Source: Methanoregula sp.
GTDB lineage: Archaea > Halobacteriota > Methanomicrobia > Methanomicrobiales > Methanospirillaceae
Assembly: GCA_028679185.1 (NCBI GenBank)
Contig: JAJRBZ010000014.1
Coordinates: 1-43,636, forward strand
Direction: 5' to 3'
Length of the DNA: 43,636 nucleotides
In this document: positions 20,909-29,301 of the stretch, one piece after another
Position numbering within the stretch: position 1 is the first letter of the stretch
Layout: each line of letters begins with the position of its first letter
Position numbers and translations under genes: made by a program
Notes under the pieces: model-generated
Database searches by the model: none
Told to the model about the DNA's origin: nothing
What the model saw: the letters and a program-made list of their open reading frames with translations, nothing else

Positions 20909-22030
20909 TTACACCAGCGAGAATGTACCGTACTTCCCGCCACCTCCCGGGTGAAATGTTACACGACCTGTCCGAAGGGTTTCAATGGCATCTGCTACCC
21001 GGGGATGAACAGAATGAATTTCATTCACAGGGATATTAACCAGAACGTCAATTTCGTTGCCAAATGTGCTGATAAACGAATTGTAAATTTTCTGGCACTT
21101 CTTCGTGTGCGGTGATGAGGTACCCTCAATCGTCTGGATGATCTGGCCGAGTGGAATAATATGGAGATAGGGAGGCCGTTTCAAAGAAGGAATGCCGGAA
21201 GCCAGCTCCAGTGCACGGTCATACACTCCTTTTTTGATGATTCCACCATCTGAAGGACACCGCCATGCATTTTGAACTGCGTCTTTAAGAGAGTACTGCG
21301 TGAAGCAGCGTACACATGCAGTCCGGTTATACTTCCCTTCTTCCGGGAAAAACCCGGCGTTCATCTCAATGGTCCCTTTTCTTATGCAATCCAGTACACC
21401 TTCAGCCGAAAGATCATTTAACCGGAGCAGATTAAATTCCCTCCCAATTTTCTCGGGCAAAGGACTGTGGGCATCCGAATTTGAGAGAAAAGGCACATGG
21501 TTCAGATCCGGGATGGCTGCACCATACGAGCTGTCAGCGGAAAGGCCAAGTTCAAGAAAATCGATCTGTTCGCTTCTGTAACAATCGGCAACGCGATCAA
21601 AATATGCATACAAAGAAGTCCATGGGGTGAATGCATGTGCCGGACCGATCATTGCACCTGCATCATGAACCCCGGCTGCAATATCTTCACCGCTGAGGTG
21701 GAGGTGAGGCCTGCCGCTGGTCTGAAAACTCTTGCATTTATCAAAGAAGAGCTCGCGGATCTGGTCGAATTGTGCCGGATCCTGTGCAAGGATCAGGTGA
21801 TGTACTCTCCTCTGATCCTCTACTTCTCCTGAAGGGACAATCACAACTCCGGCATCATTCTCCAGAAAAGGTTCCCAGCTTTTAAGCCATTCCACGTGGA
21901 GAGCATCGCCTGTGCCAAGTACGTGGATGCCCTTGACTGTACAGGCTGCGAGCAGATTTTCCGGCAGCATCGAGGCAGATACTGCCATTGAATAAGGAGA
22001 ATGTATGTGCAGATCGGCATTGACGAGCAT
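20909..22030 (-). CDS. endoQ: Endonuclease Q-like PHP-domain nuclease
   Basis: A 373-residue protein of the TIGR00375/EndoQ family. The PHP metal-binding motifs are all there: ADLHIHSPYS (6-15), GTGDALH (about 39), GEVED, GPAHAF and FLSNSDAH. A zinc-finger-like region CVRCFTQY ... RCP ... GG (about 245-280) follows. EndoQ cuts DNA 5' of deaminated bases (uracil, hypoxanthine, xanthine) and abasic sites, as shown for Pyrococcus; I infer the same. It starts two bases after the PAC2 gene stop, in a block of replication and translation genes, which fits repair linked to replication. Confidence 0.87.
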   Translation of the reverse strand: MLVNADLHIHSPYSMAVSASMLPENLLAACTVKGIHVLGTGDALHVEWLKSWEPFLENDAGVVIVPSGEVEDQRRVHHLILAQDPAQFDQIRELFFDKCKSFQTSGRPHLHLSGEDIAAGVHDAGAMIGPAHAFTPWTSLYAYFDRVADCYRSEQIDFLELGLSADSSYGAAIPDLNHVPFLSNSDAHSPLPEKIGREFNLLRLNDLSAEGVLDCIRKGTIEMNAGFFPEEGKYNRTACVRCFTQYSLKDAVQNAWRCPSDGGIIKKGVYDRALELASGIPSLKRPPYLHIIPLGQIIQTIEGTSSPHTKKCQKIYNSFISTFGNEIDVLVNIPVNEIHSVHPRVADAIETLRTGRVTFHPGGGGKYGTFSLV

Positions 22031-22032
22031 AG

Positions 22033-22788
22033 TTACCCGATGTAGCTCAGCTCTTCTTCTTTTATCTTGTTGCCTTCGACTAATCCTTCGATGACCTTTT
22101 CCATTTCGGAAGCCCGGTCATTGAGTTTGGTGGGATCGACCGGTACATCAATCAGTTTTGAGAGTGCCGCGAGCACGTTTGCCGCACTCATCGGGTCGAC
22201 AATATACCCGCTGGTTTCGCCCATCAGGCATACTGCATCTATCCCGCGCAGGGCAGACAGTCCCAGCATAAGACCGGCCGCACCGATGATTCCGCCACCT
22301 GGTTCATCCCGGTTGAACATGACCCCGGCTGATTCAATTTCCGGACGAAGCTCCGCGCGGTTCACAGCCCCCATAACCCTTGGTTCATTAACCAGGTGTC
22401 CGACTCCAAATCCGCCCAGCGTGTAAATCCGCCGGACTTTTAGTCTTTCAGCAATCTCACAGTACTGGTCTGCAAGGAGATAATGTCCTTCGTTCGAGGT
22501 ACTCTGGTGATCACCGACGAGAAAAATGAGGTCTTTTCTGTCTGCACGGTAAAAATAAATTTCATTTCTTGCAAGTCGCACAAGACCGCTTTCTTCAAGG
22601 ATAACCTGTGGAGGAAAATAAATCGAGTGGATCTCCCCGATTTTCTCGGCACCCAGCATGTGGATCATGTACTCTGCAACAAGTTTGCCAACCTGCCCTA
22701 TTCCGGGGAGACCTTCAATCAGAACAGGGTTAACAGGTTTTTTTTCCGCGAAACTATCGAAAAACCTGACAGAGATTTCCTCAATCAT
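22033..22788 (-). CDS. Proteasome assembly chaperone (PAC2/PbaB-like) family protein
   Basis: A 251-residue protein starting MIEEISVRFF. EGLPGIGQVGKLVAEYMI (about 25-42) and the YTLGGFGVGH region (about 120) are typical for the archaeal PAC2 family, whose members help assemble proteasomes; a substrate-binding Gly-rich GIIGAAGLMLG follows. The start at 22788 overlaps the nop10 stop (ATGATTGA), hence coupling; the frame continues upstream only as an overprint of nop10. It could also be a distinct ATP-grasp-like paralogue, but placement behind nop10 is the standard archaeal neighbourhood. Confidence 0.85.
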   Translation of the reverse strand: MIEEISVRFFDSFAEKKPVNPVLIEGLPGIGQVGKLVAEYMIHMLGAEKIGEIHSIYFPPQVILEESGLVRLARNEIYFYRADRKDLIFLVGDHQSTSNEGHYLLADQYCEIAERLKVRRIYTLGGFGVGHLVNEPRVMGAVNRAELRPEIESAGVMFNRDEPGGGIIGAAGLMLGLSALRGIDAVCLMGETSGYIVDPMSAANVLAALSKLIDVPVDPTKLNDRASEMEKVIEGLVEGNKIKEEELSYIG

Positions 22789-22936
22789 TTTTTGCCAGCC
22801 TCCGGTATTTCCCGTAGTGGTCCTCAAGGGAAAAACGTGCGGGGTGCGCGATGGATGTCGGTTTACCGCATACCGGGCACGTGATAGAAAGAGTATACGT
22901 ATGGTCTTTTGTGCACTGACGGATATGACCGCTCAT
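22781..22936 (-). CDS. nop10: Ribosome biogenesis protein Nop10
   Basis: A 51-residue protein: MSGHIRQCTKDHTYTL, then CPVCGKPT, and PARFSLEDHYGKYRR near the end. These are the zinc-ribbon and C-terminal helix of Nop10, a core protein of H/ACA ribonucleoproteins that make pseudouridine in rRNA. Archaeal Nop10 is this short. It overlaps aIF2alpha upstream (ATGA) and PAC2 downstream. Confidence 0.96.
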   Translation of the reverse strand: MSGHIRQCTKDHTYTLSITCPVCGKPTSIAHPARFSLEDHYGKYRRLAKND

Positions 22937-23721
22937 TGACTTTTTCCGGACTTTGGTTTCTTGATGAGTTTGCCCTCGCCACCTGACTTCTCCATGACCG
23001 CTATCGCTGCATTTGCAGCTTTTTCAATTGCTTTTTCGGCCTTCTTATAATCAGGAGCGGTCACTTTAATCCTGTATGTCGGTGCACCGAGATACAGGAG
23101 CTCAATTTCGACACCGGCAATTTTTGGCTCAGCACTTTTCAGTGCTTTCTTGATTACCGATATTCCATCCGGCAGAGTAGAGGTGAGGTAAAGGTGCCCG
23201 GTTACTTCGACTTTGGGGACTTTCACATTCTCCTGCGCTACATGCAGGAGTGCATCGGCAACCTTTTTTGAGAAGTCAAGTTTTTTAAGTGTCGTCTCAC
23301 TGTCTATCACCAGATCTTCAAATACCGGATAGAAGGCCCCGTATTTAGTGAAAATTGCATTTTCAAGAGCGGGAGCAGATTCACCAGTCTGTTCAGCAAC
23401 AAAACCGAGCCACTTCTGGGCTTTGCTTTCGTTCTTCCACTCGCGTATCTTCTCGCGGCGCTGGTGTTCATTGACATCCTTTAAGGAAAGATCAATATGT
23501 CCACGAGTCCTGTCGACATTCAGAACCTTGCAGACAATTTTTTGTCCTTCACGTATATGGTCACGAATGTACTTGATCCAGCCTGTTGCGATTTCGGAAA
23601 TAGGGATGAGACCCTGGCGGCCGCCGTATTCGTCCAGCGAAACAAAGGCAACGAAGTCCTTTACATTCTGTACAGTACAGACGACCAGTTCTGATTCCTG
23701 TGGCCACTCTCTGTCCAGCAT
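22933..23721 (-). CDS. eif2a: Translation initiation factor aIF2 alpha subunit
   Basis: A 262-residue protein. The N-terminal S1 domain covers about residues 10-85 (GELV-type strands, YGGRQGLIPISEI, and GHIDLSLKDV), followed by a helical domain and a C-terminal alpha/beta domain (about 175-255). It is one of three aIF2 subunits that bring initiator tRNA to the ribosome. I chose ATG 23721 over GTG 23733: GTGATCC, five bases before this ATG, matches the anti-Shine-Dalgarno extension, and the GTG lies inside that site. The S27e stop overlaps the same stretch. Confidence 0.95.
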   Translation of the reverse strand: MLDREWPQESELVVCTVQNVKDFVAFVSLDEYGGRQGLIPISEIATGWIKYIRDHIREGQKIVCKVLNVDRTRGHIDLSLKDVNEHQRREKIREWKNESKAQKWLGFVAEQTGESAPALENAIFTKYGAFYPVFEDLVIDSETTLKKLDFSKKVADALLHVAQENVKVPKVEVTGHLYLTSTLPDGISVIKKALKSAEPKIAGVEIELLYLGAPTYRIKVTAPDYKKAEKAIEKAANAAIAVMEKSGGEGKLIKKPKSGKSQ

Positions 23722-23729
23722 AGAAAGGA

Positions 23730-23918
23730 TCACGTAAGCTCAGCGATGATCTCAGCCTTGATGTTTGCCTTTCCCCCGGTTGGGAGCGCGAGATCGTGCC
23801 CGCAGACGATACACTTCACAACAGTGCTTGCCTTTTCAAATACCGTCTGCTCATTCTCACAGTCAGGACACTTTACTTTTAAAAATTTACTTCGGTTTTC
23901 CCGAATTTCACGTACCAT
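23730..23918 (-). CDS. rps27e: Ribosomal protein S27e
   Basis: A 62-residue zinc-ribbon protein with VKCPDCENEQTVFEKA and VVKCIVCGH, the four Cys ligands of S27e. GGAGTGA is about seven bases before the ATG. It lies between rpl44e and the aIF2alpha gene, the conserved archaeal order. Confidence 0.97.
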   Translation of the reverse strand: MVREIRENRSKFLKVKCPDCENEQTVFEKASTVVKCIVCGHDLALPTGGKANIKAEIIAELT

Positions 23919-23925
23919 TATGCGC

Positions 23926-24204
23926 TCACTCCGTCAGCTCAAATTTTGCGACCCGGTAACCCTTACGCAGGTGTGCCTTCCCGCAGGTCACACAGCGGTA
24001 GCGTACGTTAATTTTTTTCGTCGGCTTATCGCCACCGGGCACTTTTGAGAATTTTCCCATATTGCCTATTTTTCCTCTGCGGGCCTTCTGGCGGTCAATC
24101 CAGTGAAGGCCGGTAGTCTTGCCTTTCTTTACCTTCTCGACCTCGTGAATCTGATGATTCCTGCAATGAGGACAATAGGTGTTAAATTTCGCTGGCATTT
24201 TCAT
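23926..24204 (-). CDS. rpl44e: Ribosomal protein L44e
   Basis: A 92-residue protein: [17 protein letters not shown] at the start, basic middle ([18 protein letters not shown]), and [12 protein letters not shown] near the end. The two CxxC pairs bind zinc. The start at ATG 24204 has GGTGA eight bases upstream; the earlier in-frame codons (to 24240) belong to the spacer. Confidence 0.97.
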   Translation of the reverse strand: MKMPAKFNTYCPHCRNHQIHEVEKVKKGKTTGLHWIDRQKARRGKIGNMGKFSKVPGGDKPTKKINVRYRCVTCGKAHLRKGYRVAKFELTE

Positions 24205-24242
24205 AAAATTTTCACCGATAATTTGGATATAGAATACCAATA

Positions 24243-24911
24243 TTATTTACAAAGGTTCATATTTAAGACTATGTTGCGTTCACTTAACACCGCAGCATTC
24301 CGTTCAGGAAGAGTCACTATATCTCCCTTTGAGAGTGTATAAATCCTCCCATCAATCCCCATAAAGGATTCCATATCCTCGAGAACCTGTACGAGAACAC
24401 AGGGATATGACATGGGTGCGCTTGCCTTTTTGAGCAAAGGAAAAATTTCATCATTTTCCTCGTCTTCATGGGGTTCGGGTTCTCCTGAGTCCGTAATCAC
24501 ATCATGGGCTGGTACACTCGGAGTATGAGGGATAGCATGTAAAAGAGTGCCTTTACATCGTTCAACACTGGCAGTAGCCGTTTCAAACATCTCTCTCTCA
24601 GCAGGTACCATCCTTTTCACTTCTTCGCGGTCATAATAATTATCTTCTGCATGCATGGCAGTAAGCGCGAGAATCTTTCGTGACCGTATTGAAAAAAGCT
24701 CACGTAAAGTCTCTCTTATCGCAAGCGTCTCCTCGATAAGGGAGCGGGCTTCTTCAGAGAGTGGATCTTCAATTGCATAGACTTTGCTGATAAGAGAGGC
24801 AAGGTTAGCATGTCCTCGTTCGAACAGATCGGGAGTTACCGTTGTAAGTCGTCCTGTCTCCCGCTCTGAAAGCAGGATGCCGCGCAGATCGTCAAGCCCC
24901 AGAGATCCCAT
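24243..24911 (-). CDS. DNA replication complex GINS family protein (Gins51-like)
   Basis: A 222-residue protein. The N-terminal half is helical ([20 protein letters not shown], then a long helix to about residue 110), matching the GINS A domain; after an acidic linker (about 140-160, [12 protein letters not shown]) comes a small beta-rich B domain (about 172-220: [21 protein letters not shown]). This A-then-B order is that of archaeal Gins51. GINS binds MCM helicase and GAN/RecJ nuclease at the replication fork. Its place between priS and rpl44e is conserved in archaea. GGAG lies six bases before the ATG. Confidence 0.9.
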   Translation of the reverse strand: MGSLGLDDLRGILLSERETGRLTTVTPDLFERGHANLASLISKVYAIEDPLSEEARSLIEETLAIRETLRELFSIRSRKILALTAMHAEDNYYDREEVKRMVPAEREMFETATASVERCKGTLLHAIPHTPSVPAHDVITDSGEPEPHEDEENDEIFPLLKKASAPMSYPCVLVQVLEDMESFMGIDGRIYTLSKGDIVTLPERNAAVLSERNIVLNMNLCK

Positions 24912-24925
24912 TCACTTCTCCAATT

Positions 24926-26053
24926 TCAGGAAATTTCTGCCCAGCCTCGGCAACAGAGGAACACTGCCACTGCTTCGGGTACTGTATTGATACCTTTTTC
25001 GAGTTCATAAGTACTTCCGAGCATTGGCATTGTGACAGGATGTAAAAGATCTACTCTTACATCCCGTGTTGAAAAGACCACTGCATCCACGAGCGGTTCA
25101 AAGTCATGCAGCTCACGGAGTTCAAGGGGCTGTACCCGCATCCCGCTCCCGCCATGTAGTGAGGTTGGCATCCGTATAAGTCGTTTTGTATCCGTAGTGA
25201 CTGGTTCATCAGCAAGAGCCGCACGGGAGAGCAGCCTTTTTTTAAATTCCCCTTCCTGTTGGGCGAGGACCGTTTGAATTACACGGTTCTTTAAAATCAT
25301 GGTCGTGGGACGATGTTCAATCTCCCAGATAATCTCGCCGAGTTTTTTCAGAAATGCAGTCGCTGAGTCCTTGCCAATTCCCTCGATTCCCGTGAGATGT
25401 GCAATTGCTTCTTCCTCTTTGAGGGTCCCTATCCACCGGATATATTCAACAAGTGTTTCACGGTAACGTGTCTGCCAGCCCACAGGCACAGGTTTTTGCC
25501 CGGAAAGCATCGCCCCGGGATCAATTCCAATCCCGCAGACATAGTCAATCAACTCCCGGCGCTCAGCACTTCCCCATCCACGAAACGCAAGATCCTTGAT
25601 ATGAACATGATACCCCCGGCCACCGGAAAAAACGATTTCAATGGTCTTATGATCTATCCCTAACTCAGTGGTGAGCATTCCTATGAGCTTTAAGGTTTCC
25701 TCTTTCACCCTCACCAGCATCGTATTATAGGGACCCCGTATGATGTGGTCTGCATCAAGATCGAAAATAAGGTCAGCCCCGCACCAGCCTTTATCTGCCA
25801 TGGTCCCGGCATCAGGTTTCTCATAGTACGCAGTCGAGTAGTAGGAATGCTGAGGCACAAGATTTTTAATAAACTGAAAGAGTTCGTTCCTCCCTGAGAA
25901 ACCCATATGCCGCCGCATACGGATTGACGATGAGGGATTGAACATCACAAAACCCCATTCCCGCTGCTCAAGGGATGATGGAGCTACAAGAATGGTTTTT
26001 TTGTAATAATCGGTGAAACGCTGTCGGAGAAATTCAGTTGTTGCCGGGTTCAT
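24926..26053 (-). CDS. priS: DNA primase small (catalytic) subunit PriS
   Basis: A 375-residue primase. The catalytic acidic motif is ADLIFDLDADH (about 93-103), and the nucleotide-binding motif SGGRGYHVHI (about 142-151) follows. The N-terminus has the expected RFTDYYKK and the HMGFSGRNELFQF segments. It makes primers together with PriL, which is not in the window. The start overlaps the Elp3 stop (ATGA), and the GINS gene follows after 14 bases, so the three are cotranscribed. Confidence 0.96.
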   Translation of the reverse strand: MNPATTEFLRQRFTDYYKKTILVAPSSLEQREWGFVMFNPSSSIRMRRHMGFSGRNELFQFIKNLVPQHSYYSTAYYEKPDAGTMADKGWCGADLIFDLDADHIIRGPYNTMLVRVKEETLKLIGMLTTELGIDHKTIEIVFSGGRGYHVHIKDLAFRGWGSAERRELIDYVCGIGIDPGAMLSGQKPVPVGWQTRYRETLVEYIRWIGTLKEEEAIAHLTGIEGIGKDSATAFLKKLGEIIWEIEHRPTTMILKNRVIQTVLAQQEGEFKKRLLSRAALADEPVTTDTKRLIRMPTSLHGGSGMRVQPLELRELHDFEPLVDAVVFSTRDVRVDLLHPVTMPMLGSTYELEKGINTVPEAVAVFLCCRGWAEIS

Positions 26054-27627
26054 TGCAACTCCTTAACCATATATGGTCCTTTTCGTTCATATCCCATTCT
26101 CCGGTAATAGGGGCGGACACCAATACCGCTCATAATCGCCAGACCGGAGAGACCTTCATCGGAGGTGAGTTCTTCTGCCCTGGAAATTAGCACTTTACCG
26201 AAATTCCTGTGCTGCCATTCCTTAGACTCAGCATCTTTACCTATCGGGACAAGACTTCCGTACACGTGAAGCTCCCGTATAAGTGCTGAATTCTCCAGAA
26301 CGGGCAGGTATGGGGAAGAAGGTACCCGAAGCCGGCAGAACCCGATTAAAGAATCATCGGACACTGCAGAGATGAAGTGCTCACTTCCTCCGCAGCACTC
26401 GTACTCCAACACATGGATTTCTGATTCTGCAAGGGAGGGGAGTCTTCCAATTTCCCTGCAGCGTATGCAGTGACAGCGCCTTCCGGTTACCTTCAGCCTG
26501 TTCTGGGCAAGCTGGCGGAAATTGGAATGCCGGGAACCGGCAACAATCAGTTTTGCCGGAATATCACGCTGGATCCGCTGGAGCCGGGTGTACTCAGGGA
26601 TAAGCGATTTCGCATAGGCAACAAGATCGATCATATCCTCTTCTTTGTAAGGCTGATAAACGCCCCGGTTCCAGTGTTCTTCAATTTCAGAACCCGGGGT
26701 AACAAGAGTAGGATAGATTTTCAGGAAATCTGGCTTAAAACGGGGATCGGAAAAGATCGTTTCGAACATTTTTTTATCGATATCGATAGTCGAACCGGGA
26801 AGATTGGGCATAAGATGAAACCCCACTTTCATACCAGCATCACGGAGAAGTGTGTTTGCTTCTATGGTGTCTGCGACCGTACACCCGCGCCGGTTATAGA
26901 GGAGTATCGCATCATCAACATGCTGAACACCGAGTTCTACTTTGGTCACCCCAAGGTGCAGCATGCGGTTAATATGCTCACGCCGGCACCAGTCCGGGCG
27001 GGTTTCGAATGTTATCGCAACACATCGGATGGTCGAGGTCTCATTCTCCGTTTGCACCGCAGCCACATCACGTGACTCTGCTGATGCTTCCACACCCGGG
27101 TACATGTTCATGGCTTCAATGCAGCGTGACACAAACTGTTCCTGGTATTCCGGTGTTCGTGCAGTCATCGTCCCACCCATGACGATCAGCTCCACCTTGT
27201 CCACCCGGTGCCCGAGGAGTTCAAACTGCTCGAGCCGGGCATGCACCTGGGCAAACGGGTCATAGGAATGCTCCCGTGCACGCAACGCTGCCGGCTCCTC
27301 TCCGGTGTAGCTTTGAGGGGATTTGTACGGGTGATCCGGTCCACCCGGGCAAGGCAGGCATTTGCCATGCGGGCAGGGTGCCGGCGATGTCATTACCGCT
27401 ACAGGAGCTACACCAGACAGCGTCCGCGTGGGTTTGACAAGCAGGATTTTCCGGAGGATTTCCCGGTCCTGTGGTGAAGCAACCGCAAGAATGGCTGAGT
27501 TTTTGGGAACCGCAGGCAGCCCGTACTTCCGGCAAATATCTGTCTTTACTGCAACTATAGCATCATCACCCGGCTGAAGAGTGAGGAGGCGGGAGATTAT
27601 CTCCCGGAATGCCGGCGCCTCATCCAT
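26050..27627 (-). CDS. elp3: tRNA uridine(34) acetyltransferase, Elp3-like radical SAM/GNAT protein
   Basis: A 525-residue two-domain enzyme. The radical SAM region has CPHGKCLPCPGG (about 87-98), the Elp3-type cysteine motif, followed by DKVELIVMGGTMTA and FETRPDW. The C-terminal GNAT acetyltransferase domain (about 395-520) includes QHRNFGKVLISRAEEL and GIGVRPYYRRMGY. It starts the carboxymethyl-type modification of wobble uridine in tRNA using acetyl-CoA and SAM. It follows the UPF0058 gene by five bases and overlaps priS. Confidence 0.95.
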   Translation of the reverse strand: MDEAPAFREIISRLLTLQPGDDAIVAVKTDICRKYGLPAVPKNSAILAVASPQDREILRKILLVKPTRTLSGVAPVAVMTSPAPCPHGKCLPCPGGPDHPYKSPQSYTGEEPAALRAREHSYDPFAQVHARLEQFELLGHRVDKVELIVMGGTMTARTPEYQEQFVSRCIEAMNMYPGVEASAESRDVAAVQTENETSTIRCVAITFETRPDWCRREHINRMLHLGVTKVELGVQHVDDAILLYNRRGCTVADTIEANTLLRDAGMKVGFHLMPNLPGSTIDIDKKMFETIFSDPRFKPDFLKIYPTLVTPGSEIEEHWNRGVYQPYKEEDMIDLVAYAKSLIPEYTRLQRIQRDIPAKLIVAGSRHSNFRQLAQNRLKVTGRRCHCIRCREIGRLPSLAESEIHVLEYECCGGSEHFISAVSDDSLIGFCRLRVPSSPYLPVLENSALIRELHVYGSLVPIGKDAESKEWQHRNFGKVLISRAEELTSDEGLSGLAIMSGIGVRPYYRRMGYERKGPYMVKELQ

Positions 27628-27632
27628 GACTT

Positions 27633-27899
27633 TTAATGTTCGGCTGCAACTATGGTGGATGCAGTCTCTGAAGAATAGTTCACCACAGGAATACGACGCC
27701 CGTGGATATGGGTAACAATCTCATCTCCAAGTGTCAGAAGAGCATCTTTGTGGGCTTTCTTGTCCTTATGTATATGTACAGGAGAGATTTCAAGGGAATT
27801 ATAACGTTCAGTCTGAATATCTTCATTGGTGACGCCTTCATAGTACTTCTTAATGTGAATCATCAACATGTGTAAATGCAGCAATTCTTCCTTTTGCAC
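27633..27899 (-). CDS. UPF0058 family protein
   Basis: An 88-residue protein of an archaeal family without known function. It begins at GTG 27899 with VQKEELLHLHMLMIHIKKYYE, the typical opening; GGTGAT lies just before the start. The frame is open much further upstream (to 28367), but that part is antisense to the ADP-ribosylglycohydrolase gene. The second half contains HIHKDKKAHKDALLTLGDEI. It is the first gene of the Elp3-PriS-GINS block. Confidence 0.85.
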   Translation of the reverse strand: MQKEELLHLHMLMIHIKKYYEGVTNEDIQTERYNSLEISPVHIHKDKKAHKDALLTLGDEIVTHIHGRRIPVVNYSSETASTIVAAEH

Positions 27900-27954
27900 A
27901 CTATCACCTTCTGCAAGCTGATTCTTTTTCTTGTGATGCACATATACCTTTTTG

Positions 27955-28839
27955 GTGAGATTTATATCTGGATACCTGCATGCTGCCGGATCGCTTGTTG
28001 CACTGGCATTTGGCGATGCGTTGGGTGCGCCCCTGGAAGGATCTGCCCAACCTGAATCGTGGGTGACAAAAATGCTTCCCGGGGGGCGGCATTTCCGTAA
28101 AAAAGGGCAAATTACGGATGATACTTTACAGGCAATGGCTGTCGCTGAATCGCTCGTCACATGTGGAGAATTTGACCAAAAAGACCTTATATTACGCTTA
28201 TTTTCAGGGTACGAGAAGTATAAGGAATGGTACGGTCCAACATCCTCATCATTTTTTGAACTGATCAAATCCGGCACCCTGCCGCACCGGGCCGCATGGC
28301 TCGTGCACAAAAAGAGACATGGAAGCCGGAGCAATGGCAGTGTGATGCGGGGCTTTCCTCTGGGCATCTTCTATCCTTCACATGAAGTGTACCAAATTAG
28401 TATCGCGTGCTCACAGCTTACGCACTTTGATCCGGTCCCGGCACACTGCTCTGCATGGCTGAACATTATGGTGAGCGATATGTGCCGGGGCATTTCGCGT
28501 CAGAAAGCATACCGGCATGCCCGTTCACTCTGTATGAATGATGAAGTGTATGCAATTCTTGGCAATTATGAAAATTATTCGCCGGATCCTTCACTTGATG
28601 CCGTTCTCTGCTCTCACGCGGCTCTCTTCAGTTTCATGCACGCCCGAACACTGGAGGGAGCGATCCTGTCTGCAGTCAATCTGGGGGGCGATGCAGACAC
28701 TGTGGGCGCTTGTTGCGGAGCACTCGCAGGTGCTTACTGGGGTCTCGAGGCAATTCCGGAATGGTGTAAAACAGATCTCGAATATTATGATGAACTCCTG
28801 AAGATCGCAGACGCACTTTGGAAGAGAGCCAAAAAATAA
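27955..28839 (+). CDS. ADP-ribosylglycohydrolase family protein
   Basis: A protein of about 294 residues with the metal-site motifs of this family: AFGDALGAPLEG (near residue 18), ITDDTLQAMA (about 55), SNGSVMRGFPLGI (about 125), and LGGDADTVGACCGALAGAYWG (about 242-262). The acidic residues that hold two Mg ions are thus intact, so it should hydrolyse ADP-ribose from proteins or a related ribosyl bond. Start is not certain: GTG 27955 is likely, a TTG one codon earlier is possible, and no ATG is in frame near it. It is divergent from UPF0058 with a 55-base gap. No ADP-ribosyltransferase or toxin partner is seen nearby. Confidence 0.88.
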   Translation: MRFISGYLHAAGSLVALAFGDALGAPLEGSAQPESWVTKMLPGGRHFRKKGQITDDTLQAMAVAESLVTCGEFDQKDLILRLFSGYEKYKEWYGPTSSSFFELIKSGTLPHRAAWLVHKKRHGSRSNGSVMRGFPLGIFYPSHEVYQISIACSQLTHFDPVPAHCSAWLNIMVSDMCRGISRQKAYRHARSLCMNDEVYAILGNYENYSPDPSLDAVLCSHAALFSFMHARTLEGAILSAVNLGGDADTVGACCGALAGAYWGLEAIPEWCKTDLEYYDELLKIADALWKRAKK

Positions 28840-28842
28840 AAA

Positions 28843-29289
28843 TCAAGAAGGTTTAATTTCAACACGCTTTAACGCCCGCCCCTTCTCGCATATGTCGGAA
28901 GTATTGCCAAGCACACTAACAACAATATACTTCTCCCCATCCACAACACCATCGGGTTCGCAAAGAGGATAACTACGGCAGTCGCTCTTTTTGCAGGATA
29001 AATCGAGCTTGATTTTTGAATTGACTATTGCCATTTCAGCATTAATGAGGGCGGTAATCGGCGCCTCTATGACTTCAACAGCGGTTGCACTATCAAGATG
29101 GACCATGCACTCATGATGTGTTGTCCTGACTGAAACAATACGGTATTTTCTTCCTATCTGGAGGTTGTTGCATGCCTTTTTGACTTTGCATGTATCACAG
29201 CCTGCAACTTCACCTTCATAAATGAATTCAATACCCTGTTTAGCCATAACCGTGCCAACCAGCGTCACTTTCGTTTTGGACTCTGCCAT
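28843..29289 (-). CDS. UPF0179 family cysteine-rich protein
   Basis: A 148-residue archaeal protein of unknown function (UPF0179). It has CDTCKVKKAC (about 31-40) and CKKSDCRSYPLC (about 98-109) plus one late Cys (ICEKGRAL), which suggests an iron-sulfur or zinc site. It is 12 bases after the G1P dehydrogenase stop, so both are probably one operon; a functional link to lipid synthesis is only context. Confidence 0.85.
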   Translation of the reverse strand: MAESKTKVTLVGTVMAKQGIEFIYEGEVAGCDTCKVKKACNNLQIGRKYRIVSVRTTHHECMVHLDSATAVEVIEAPITALINAEMAIVNSKIKLDLSCKKSDCRSYPLCEPDGVVDGEKYIVVSVLGNTSDICEKGRALKRVEIKPS

Positions 29290-29301
29290 ATGACCAGCTC
29301 C

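Noticed and set aside
26470-27075. 201-codon plus-strand frame opposite the Elp3 gene
   Set aside because: Antisense to conserved radical SAM motifs; no ribosome site or family resemblance.
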